Shown here piece after piece: positions 58,726-64,000 of a stretch of DNA of 64,000 nt. Source of the stretch: Pedobacter sp. KBW06 (lineage in GTDB: Bacteria; Bacteroidota; Bacteroidia; Sphingobacteriales; Sphingobacteriaceae); assembly GCF_003852525.1 (NCBI RefSeq), contig NZ_QAJL01000001.1, forward strand, positions 186,001 through 250,000. The letters are read 5' to 3'. A program made the position numbers and the translations under genes. The notes beneath the pieces are model-generated. The model saw only the letters and a program-made list of their open reading frames with translations. It was not told where the DNA came from and made no database searches. Position 1 is the first letter of the stretch. Each line of letters opens with the position of its first letter.

Positions 58726-58835
58726 ATAACAATGTCAAAATTACTATCCCCAATAAGCCCAGGACCATCATCACAGGTCCAACATAGCTATAGATTCCAC
58801 TGTTGATGATATAGTTTTCCGGTTTGGGTTCCATA
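58724..58835 (-). pseudogene. Possible frameshifted small membrane protein
   Basis: On the minus strand an ATG at 58835 opens MEPKPENYIIN, which then hits a stop. In the next frame a hydrophobic stretch, GIYSYVGPVMMVLGLLGIVILTLL, continues to a stop at 58724-58726. Changing one base count near 58799-58802 would join them into a protein of about 36 residues with one membrane helix. This may be a decayed gene, a sequence error or chance; I do not recognise a family. The remainder of the gap to 59098 has nothing else recognisable. Confidence 0.3.
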
Positions 58836-59097
58836 CAGAGAAATTCAACACCACTAATCTCCGATCACTCTCTACAGCACCATTGAATTTCTCAGTGATT
58901 AGTCGCACAATTTCATCCTCATTAATAAATTCAGCCTACAAAGGGTTTGCATATTTTTCACTCAGGAGATCCGGACTTCTTTCCGATTGTGCCATTTAAC
59001 TTCATAACTTTCTTAAATCAATTCATCTAACAGGTTATTTTTAAACAAAAAAACAGATCTTTAAAAAACAAACGCTTAAAAGACAAAAATTCACCTA

Positions 59098-59979
59098 ATG
59101 AAGAAATTAGTTATAATCAGCAGTATTCTGCTGTTATTTTTATCCAGCTGTTCAGAAAAAATTGACGGCAGTTCTGAGGAAAAGTTCAAAGCCTCTGCTG
59201 AAAAAGTAAAAAGTAAGCTTAGTACAGAAGATCAAAAAAGATTTGAAGTCGCTTTAAGGGTCATCACTGCATCAGCTATGAAACATAAATTTGATCATCC
59301 GGAGGAAGATAAGGACAAATCTTTTAATGAAATTGTCCTGGAGATGGTGAATGGTAAAAGTTACGATAATGTAGTTGATATAGCAGAACAATACCTGGCA
59401 GAGAGCCATAAAATGGAAATTGCCGGTTTGAAAAAAGACATGGCCGATCTTGCCGGCAGAAAGGCCCAGGAAGTTGCGTTAACAAAAGAGTTAGATATGT
59501 TGAAAGGAAGCCTGGTTAAAATTGACCTGGTGAACGGAGAGCCTACTATTTTTGCTGAATTTAAAAACCTATCAAAGGATACACTCTATCGGTTTACCTG
59601 TTCGGTATATTTAAAAACAGATTCTGGAAAGTTCCTGACCTCATCCTCGTCCAATTCACATACGGGTAAAACAAGTGCTAACGGAACTGTTAATCCCAAT
59701 GACACCTTTATTGCCACGGCAGGGATAGGACAGCTCATCATGCGGGATTATCCTCATGTTCCATGGAAAACCATGAAATATCCGGTTAAAGACCTAAGCC
59801 AGTATCATCTGATTGCTGGTGGAATGACTAAACAATTGCGTATGTATGAACGGGAGCATGACCTGTCTTCAGTGAAATGGGATTACTGGGATGAAGTGAA
59901 TTTCGTGAAGATGACCACTTTAATCAAAAAACGGGAAGCCCAAAAACCAACGCTTGATAACCTCGAGCTCAGCAAATAG
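59098..59979 (+). CDS. DUF6694-like lipoprotein
   Basis: 293 residues. The signal peptide has a lipobox (LFLSSC, Cys18). The following stretch, IDGSSEEKFKASAEKVKSKL... DQKRFEVALRVI, resembles the DUF6694 lipoproteins of Bacteroidota and Proteobacteria, a family of unknown function. A coiled-coil-like segment (about 110-145) is followed by a beta-rich domain (about 148-250) with YRFTCSVYLKTDSGKF. It is probably monocistronic. I am sure it is a lipoprotein, less sure of the family. Confidence 0.82.
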   Translation: MKKLVIISSILLLFLSSCSEKIDGSSEEKFKASAEKVKSKLSTEDQKRFEVALRVITASAMKHKFDHPEEDKDKSFNEIVLEMVNGKSYDNVVDIAEQYLAESHKMEIAGLKKDMADLAGRKAQEVALTKELDMLKGSLVKIDLVNGEPTIFAEFKNLSKDTLYRFTCSVYLKTDSGKFLTSSSSNSHTGKTSANGTVNPNDTFIATAGIGQLIMRDYPHVPWKTMKYPVKDLSQYHLIAGGMTKQLRMYEREHDLSSVKWDYWDEVNFVKMTTLIKKREAQKPTLDNLELSK

Positions 59980-60196
59980 AACACAGTTAAAAAGCAGGGC
60001 GTAATTATAGTGGTTGAATTCTATCCAATACCTCCATCTTTTTTCTCTTTTTCAGGTTTTGGACAAATGTAAGCCCATTTACTGATTGTGAGGAGATAGT
60101 TTGTGCAGATAGGTGCAACTATGGCTCATTTGAGAAAAAAGATGTCGTTAATTTCCCTCAACACCATTTCCATTAAGTAAAAATAAATAATGGTAC

Positions 60197-60204
60197 TATT
60201 TTTG
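60197..60204 (+). promoter_or_regulatory. -7 box of the lipoprotein-tae4 operon
   Basis: TATTTTTG matches TAnnTTTG, 44 bases upstream of the ATG at 60249. No good -33 TTG was seen. The rest of the gap 59980-60248 holds nothing recognisable. Confidence 0.5.
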
Positions 60205-60248
60205 CAGGATAAGGAAAATCATTCTATTCAAAAAAAGGACAGCTATTT

Positions 60249-60806
60249 ATGATGATGCAAAGCCAGTTTAAACCATATCATACCAAAATGATTGTTAAAG
60301 TAGTTGTCGTCATTTTAAGTTTTTTGTCTTTATCTTCCTGCAGAGGAGAAGGTCAGGATGCTAAAAGCAATCAGGATACTGCCCGGAAAGATAGTTCAAT
60401 TGTTCAGAAAGACAGTTTAATAAAAAAACAAACTACCCCACAGCCTGTTGCGGAAACAGTCCATCTTCCTGAATCTTTTTACAAAGATATCCAGTCGAAG
60501 GCAACGGATATTGTCAGGGTGAGGTTTTTAAAGGTTGATACTTTTAAATACAATGTAAAGGTCTATAGAACACAAGTATTGAAAGTGTATAAAGGAAAGC
60601 TAAAAACAACTCAATTCCTTGATTATGCAGGAAGGTCAGAAAGAAACTTTAGCAGCAATCCCACAGATACGGTTATTGTGTTCCTTTATCACCATAAAAA
60701 ACCACTTGAACATTTTGAAGACAAAAACCTGCATTACAGCGTAGTGGAAGATAACGCAACTGTGAACAACTCAAAATATATCGATAGTTTATTAAAAAAA
60801 CGCTAA
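60249..60806 (+). CDS. Lipoprotein encoded directly upstream of the Tae4-type amidase (candidate immunity or accessory protein)
   Basis: 185 residues from 60249; an in-frame Met at 60288 (MIVKVVVVILSF) may be the real start, since the hydrophobic signal begins there. The lipobox is SLSSC. A Ser/Asp/Lys-rich linker (about 35-70) leads to a compact beta-rich domain (about 75-185) with IVRVRFLKVDTFKYNVKVYRTQVLKVYKG. I do not recognise the fold. A single base separates it from the amidase gene. A periplasm-facing lipoprotein here would be well placed to neutralise that enzyme, but it shows no similarity I can see to known Tai4 proteins. Confidence 0.8.
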   Translation: MMMQSQFKPYHTKMIVKVVVVILSFLSLSSCRGEGQDAKSNQDTARKDSSIVQKDSLIKKQTTPQPVAETVHLPESFYKDIQSKATDIVRVRFLKVDTFKYNVKVYRTQVLKVYKGKLKTTQFLDYAGRSERNFSSNPTDTVIVFLYHHKKPLEHFEDKNLHYSVVEDNATVNNSKYIDSLLKKR

Positions 60807-60807
60807 A

Positions 60808-61434
60808 ATGGGCATCTCTCTTCCTCCATTCTCAGAATTACGTGTCAACTATCCTGTGGTCGAACATCAGGCGCTGTTAAGTTCGATTGGCGGCGGCGTT
60901 AATTCCGTATTAATGGATAATGGCTGTGTGATCAGAATGAGTAAAGCTTTTAACTATCTCGGCGATCCAGCTATTCCCTTTGATCAGTGGCCTACACCTT
61001 CATGGAAAGTAATTCCAAAATCGATTGATTTTGATAAACTCAGTAAAGATAAGATTCAGAGAGATAGCCTGCATGCCATTCCCAGAACCTATAAGTATGT
61101 GAATGCTTTTGAGACCACCTATGGTGCCGATAAAAAGCGCTATTGCTTTCGCGTAAACGAATTCTTCGACTATGTGAACCACAAGTACAAACAACCGGAT
61201 CATAAAGTACTGCTGGAACCACGTCAGACCATGCTGACTACAGGGCAGCTCAGCCAATTCAAAAGGACCATTTACGGAAAGACAGGGATCATCTGCTTCA
61301 AAGCTAAATTTGGGGCAGACAGGCCGGGGTCCGCGGCATCAGGACATTTTACGCTATGGGATGGCAATGTCTGCCTGTATGGTGATTATTTTCAGGACCC
61401 CAGAACTTATGCGATCTATTTCTGGACCTGCTGA
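60808..61434 (+). CDS. tae4: Tae4-type peptidoglycan amidase (type VI secretion effector family)
   Basis: 208 residues. It matches the Tae4 family along its length: PPFSELRVNYP at the N-terminus, IGGGVNSVLMDNGCVIRMS with catalytic Cys40, FRVNEFFDYVNHKY, GKTGIICFKAKF, and SGHFTLWDG with catalytic His180. The family cleaves the D-Glu-mDAP bond of peptidoglycan stems and kills neighbouring cells after injection by type VI secretion. No signal peptide is present, as expected for an injected toxin. It is about 40 residues longer than the proteobacterial enzymes I recall, mainly in the segment between Cys and FRVNEF. Co-transcribed with the lipoprotein immediately upstream. No secretion machinery is in the window. 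Confidence 0.92.
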   Translation: MGISLPPFSELRVNYPVVEHQALLSSIGGGVNSVLMDNGCVIRMSKAFNYLGDPAIPFDQWPTPSWKVIPKSIDFDKLSKDKIQRDSLHAIPRTYKYVNAFETTYGADKKRYCFRVNEFFDYVNHKYKQPDHKVLLEPRQTMLTTGQLSQFKRTIYGKTGIICFKAKFGADRPGSAASGHFTLWDGNVCLYGDYFQDPRTYAIYFWTC

Positions 61435-61493
61435 CATAATAATAGTTGATTTTTAGAAATGTAGCTGGTGTTTTCCAGAAAAAATAAGGACTT

Positions 61494-62036
61494 TTGCTGC
61501 TGATGAATACCATGTCCGTTTCGAAATCTTCCATTGCTGATTTAGCAGAATTATTAACGTTAGTGAATGTCACGTACCGTGGCGAATCGTCAAAAAAGGG
61601 ATGGACTGATGAGAGTTCCTTTATCGCAGGAGAAATCAGGGTCGATGAGGAAGCCCTAAGTGCATACCTTACCAATCCAGACATCTGCATTTTAAAATAT
61701 ACCGATGAAAATCAGCAGATCATTGGCTGTGTTAATTTACATAAAAAGCAGAACAAGCTTCATCTGGGTATGTTTGCCGTTCATCCTAAACTTCAGGCAG
61801 CTGGAATCGGAAAGATTTTATTACAAGCTGCTGAGCTGCATGGAAAGGCGGAAGACTGTACCGCAATTAACCTGACGGTGATCGAGGGCAGGGATGAATT
61901 AATCGCATTTTACGAAAGAAGAGCCTACGTGCTGACGGGTAAAAGCTTCCCTTTTCCTGTAGAACACCATAGGTTTGGCGTTCCTTTAAAAGAGGTCATC
62001 TTATTGGAAATGGAAAAGGAGCTTGCCAGCAGCTAA
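61494..62036 (+). CDS. GNAT family N-acetyltransferase
   Basis: 180 residues. The acetyl-CoA-binding motif A is LGMFAVHPKLQAAGIGKILL (about 93-112, with QAAGIG pyrophosphate loop), followed by the beta-bulge region and FYERRAYVLTGK near residue 145. The substrate is unknown. Start may be at the Met at 61503 or 61512 rather than 61494. It lies 59 bases after tae4 on the same strand but is probably an independent gene. Confidence 0.9.
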   Translation: MLLMNTMSVSKSSIADLAELLTLVNVTYRGESSKKGWTDESSFIAGEIRVDEEALSAYLTNPDICILKYTDENQQIIGCVNLHKKQNKLHLGMFAVHPKLQAAGIGKILLQAAELHGKAEDCTAINLTVIEGRDELIAFYERRAYVLTGKSFPFPVEHHRFGVPLKEVILLEMEKELASS

Positions 62037-62211
62037 AATCGGGGCATCCATCTGATTTACCGGGTATAGCCTCAATAGCTCTCTTTTGAGTTTATCATCT
62101 AATTTTATTATAATTGATATATCCTAATTAACCGACACCAAATAAGCTTATTTATTCCTAAACGACAAGAGGTTTCTGGCTTTTCGGAATAAATAAAACC
62201 AAACCGACACA

Positions 62212-63336
62212 ATGTTTATCAAAAAACCTCAGAACAAACAGCTCTTCCTGATTGCCCTTATTTTTATTATCGGAGGCATTGCTTCCTGTAAAGTTGCCCG
62301 TTTTGTCTATTACAATTTCGCGGATATCGGAGATTATAAAAAGTTCCCTTCCCGGCCATTGCATAATGATGGGCCGAAATTCGTTTTCCATCAGACAGAA
62401 AAAGGGAGGTTTCCAAAAAACATCAATCCAGACAAACAGGGAGAAGTTCCTTTTGATCAATACCTGGAGGACAACAATACCGTTGCATTTATGATCATTA
62501 AGAATGACACCATTCAATATGAAAAATATTTCAAAGGCTATGATCAGGCAGCCATTGTCCCCTCCTTTTCTATGGCGAAATCTGTGCTTTCTATCCTGAT
62601 CGGTTGTGCAATTGATGATGGTCTGATTAAATCAGTCGACGAACCGGTTACCAATTACATTCCTGAATTAAAAGAAAACGGCTTTGATAAAGTCAGCCTG
62701 GAACACCTCTTACAAATGACCTCAGGGCTGGAATTTAATGAAGGTTATAGCAACCCTTTCGGAGAAGTAGCCACCTTTTATTATGGCACCAACCTCAGAA
62801 AAGCGACCACTCAGCTGAAATTAAAAAGAGCACCGGGAACCGCATTTGAATACGTAAGTGGCAATCCTCAGATCCTGGGACTGGCGCTGGAAAGGGCATT
62901 AAAGACAAAAACCATTACCGCTTACCTTCAGGAGAAGCTATGGCAACCTTTGGGAATGGAATATGATGCCAGCTGGAGTCTGGACAGGAAGAAAAACGGA
63001 CTCGAAAAAACATTTTGCTGTATTAATGCAAGGGCCAGAGATTTTGCTAAAATCGGCAGACTTTACCTGAATAAAGGAAACTGGAACGGCCGGCAGATCG
63101 TATCTGAAAGCTGGGTAAAGCAATCCACCAAAATAGATACCAGCAAAGGAAGTGCTTCCTATTATCAATATCAGTGGTGGCTTCCTACGAAGAAAGGTGA
63201 TTTTATGGCCGCAGGGATTTTGGGACAATACATTTATGTTAATCCGGCAAAAAACCTGATCATTGTGAGGTTGGGAAAAAATAAAGGAAAAGCCGATTGG
63301 CAGGGCACTTTTGTAAAACTGGCTTCTTCCTATTAA
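62212..63336 (+). CDS. Serine hydrolase of the class C beta-lactamase/penicillin-binding-like family
   Basis: 374 residues. A hydrophobic N-terminus ends in GGIASC, so it may be a lipoprotein or membrane-anchored. The catalytic SxxK motif is Ser120-Met-Ala-Lys123 (SFSMAKSVLSI) and the tyrosine motif is YVSGNPQ. LLQMTSGLEFNE and WQPLGMEYDASW are typical of beta-lactamase-superfamily serine hydrolases such as EstB and 6-aminohexanoate-dimer hydrolase relatives. Probably acts in the periplasm on an unknown ester or amide; not clearly a resistance enzyme. The 175 bases upstream show no clear promoter. Confidence 0.92.
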   Translation: MFIKKPQNKQLFLIALIFIIGGIASCKVARFVYYNFADIGDYKKFPSRPLHNDGPKFVFHQTEKGRFPKNINPDKQGEVPFDQYLEDNNTVAFMIIKNDTIQYEKYFKGYDQAAIVPSFSMAKSVLSILIGCAIDDGLIKSVDEPVTNYIPELKENGFDKVSLEHLLQMTSGLEFNEGYSNPFGEVATFYYGTNLRKATTQLKLKRAPGTAFEYVSGNPQILGLALERALKTKTITAYLQEKLWQPLGMEYDASWSLDRKKNGLEKTFCCINARARDFAKIGRLYLNKGNWNGRQIVSESWVKQSTKIDTSKGSASYYQYQWWLPTKKGDFMAAGILGQYIYVNPAKNLIIVRLGKNKGKADWQGTFVKLASSY

Positions 63337-63339
63337 GCG

Positions 63340-63367
63340 ATCCGGCATCCTTGATGGAATGCCGGAT
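63340..63367. terminator. Bidirectional terminator-like hairpin
   Basis: ATCCGGCAT (63340-63348) and ATGCCGGAT (63359-63367) form a 9-bp stem between the converging serine hydrolase and PH-domain genes. No long T-run follows. Confidence 0.6.
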
Positions 63368-63381
63368 AAACCGGTTAAAGA

Positions 63382-63762
63382 CTACCTAAGCACATGAAAA
63401 GCCAATACATTTTGCACATCAAATACATTGACCGACTTGTTAAATTTCTTTCTGATGCTCGGCAGTGCTTCACCTGAAATCCAGATTTTAAGCTCTGCAT
63501 CCAGGTCGAAAGTACCTGAATTTTCTACACTGAAGCGGGAGATGCTTTTATAAGAAACCGACATGTATTCTACTTTACTGCCTGTTAATCCCTGAACATC
63601 TACCAGGATCAGTCTTTTTGAAGTAAAGATGAAAGTATCACGAATCAGCTTAAAGCCCAGCTCGATCTCCTCTCCTTCTACCAGTAATTTGCTAAAATCT
63701 TTATTTAGCTGATCATTCTTTACAATTCCCGCATTGCCCATCAGGGCCGAAAATAATCCCAT
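63382..63762 (-). CDS. Bacterial PH-domain protein
   Basis: 126 residues, essentially one bacterial pleckstrin-homology-like domain: ELGFKLIRDTFIFTSKRLILVDVQGLTGSKVEYMSVSYKSISRFSVENSG and a C-terminal helix. The TSKRLILVD motif and length match the PH_3/YvbH-like family of unknown role. No signal peptide or membrane segment. The next gene on this strand starts outside the window. Confidence 0.88.
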   Translation of the reverse strand: MGLFSALMGNAGIVKNDQLNKDFSKLLVEGEEIELGFKLIRDTFIFTSKRLILVDVQGLTGSKVEYMSVSYKSISRFSVENSGTFDLDAELKIWISGEALPSIRKKFNKSVNVFDVQNVLAFHVLR

Positions 63763-63788
63763 AAATATAATTAGTGTAAGTTGTTTGC

Positions 63789-64000
63789 TTATTTTTTGTC
63801 TTTCAATAATTTGAAAGAAGTGGCTTTGAACCTGCCATCAACAACTTTTCCTGTCACCTCTGCTTTTCTGATTTTGTTGCAAAAGCCATCTTTGGCATGG
63901 GCATCACCATGGTCATCAATGCTCGTTCCATCCACAAAATAAGCATGTCCGTCTATGCGTACTGCAAGGTCACATTCTTTTCCTTCCAGGCCAAACTTAC
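63789..64000 (-). CDS. DUF6370-like protein, partial at right edge
   Basis: The frame enters from the right edge and stops at 63789-63791. The visible 70 C-terminal residues include GKECDLAVRIDGHAYFVDG, DDHGDAHAKDGFCNKIRKAE and VDGRFKATSFKLLKDKK. This pattern, with Cys, DDHGDAH and FC, fits the short Bacteroidota family DUF6370. The N-terminus, probably including a signal peptide, is missing. Function unknown. Confidence 0.75.
   Translation of the reverse strand, partial: KFGLEGKECDLAVRIDGHAYFVDGTSIDDHGDAHAKDGFCNKIRKAEVTGKVVDGRFKATSFKLLKDKK

Noticed and set aside
62212..63336. Calling the serine hydrolase a beta-lactamase resistance gene
   Set aside because: SxxK and YxS/N motifs are shared by many esterases and amidases of the superfamily; nothing in the sequence or context shows antibiotic hydrolysis.

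Overview
The window looks like the chromosome of a Bacteroidota bacterium, most likely Sphingobacteriaceae and plausibly Pedobacter. Supporting signs are a surface protein with a type B type IX secretion (T9SS) sorting domain, Bacteroidota-style promoters (TAnnTTTG) with almost no Shine-Dalgarno sites, and small families typical of the phylum (DUF4112, DUF6266-like, DUF6370-like). The genus is an inference; no rRNA, tRNA, CRISPR array or insertion sequence was recognised.

Region 1 (1-31485, minus strand) is one uninterrupted reading frame that enters from the left edge and starts at 31485. It encodes at least 10,495 residues of a nonribosomal peptide synthetase (NRPS): seven complete modules and the start of an eighth. 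The order is C-A-T-E for modules 1-5, C-A-T for module 6, C-A-T-E for module 7, then C. Specificity residues read by eye give basic-like / Val / basic-like / Leu / Asp / Leu / basic-like. The epimerisation domains predict D-D-D-D-D-L-D. With a starter-type first C domain, the simplest product is an N-acylated, D-rich, probably cationic lipopeptide whose chain end lies outside the window.

Region 2 (31486-38631) holds a long NRPS leader with inverted repeats, a truncated DUF6266-like remnant, a YihY/BrkB membrane protein with a holin-like partner, and an efflux set (TolC-like, HlyD-like lipoprotein, ABC-2 permease) next to a Crp/Fnr regulator. A 10-base motif recurs upstream of both the NRPS and this regulator.

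Region 3 (38801-48648) is a mixed stretch. It contains a double-glycine-leader Cys-rich peptide, a metallophosphoesterase, an NlpC/P60-like amidase frameshifted at its active site, a Nudix hydrolase, a DinB-like protein, an NAD module (NrtR-like regulator, PRPP-synthetase-like enzyme, nicotinamide phosphoribosyltransferase) with a clear palindromic operator, a beta-helix-like protein, a DUF4112 protein, a lipoprotein and an alpha/beta hydrolase.

Region 4 (49165-64000) starts with a 2436-residue T9SS cargo (S8 protease-like, LamG and Ig domains), followed by aminopeptidase P, a small outer-membrane-type protein and a DUF6694-like lipoprotein. Next comes a lipoprotein plus a Tae4-type peptidoglycan amidase (a candidate interbacterial effector pair), then a GNAT acetyltransferase, a class C beta-lactamase-like serine hydrolase, a PH-domain protein and a partial DUF6370-like gene at the right edge.
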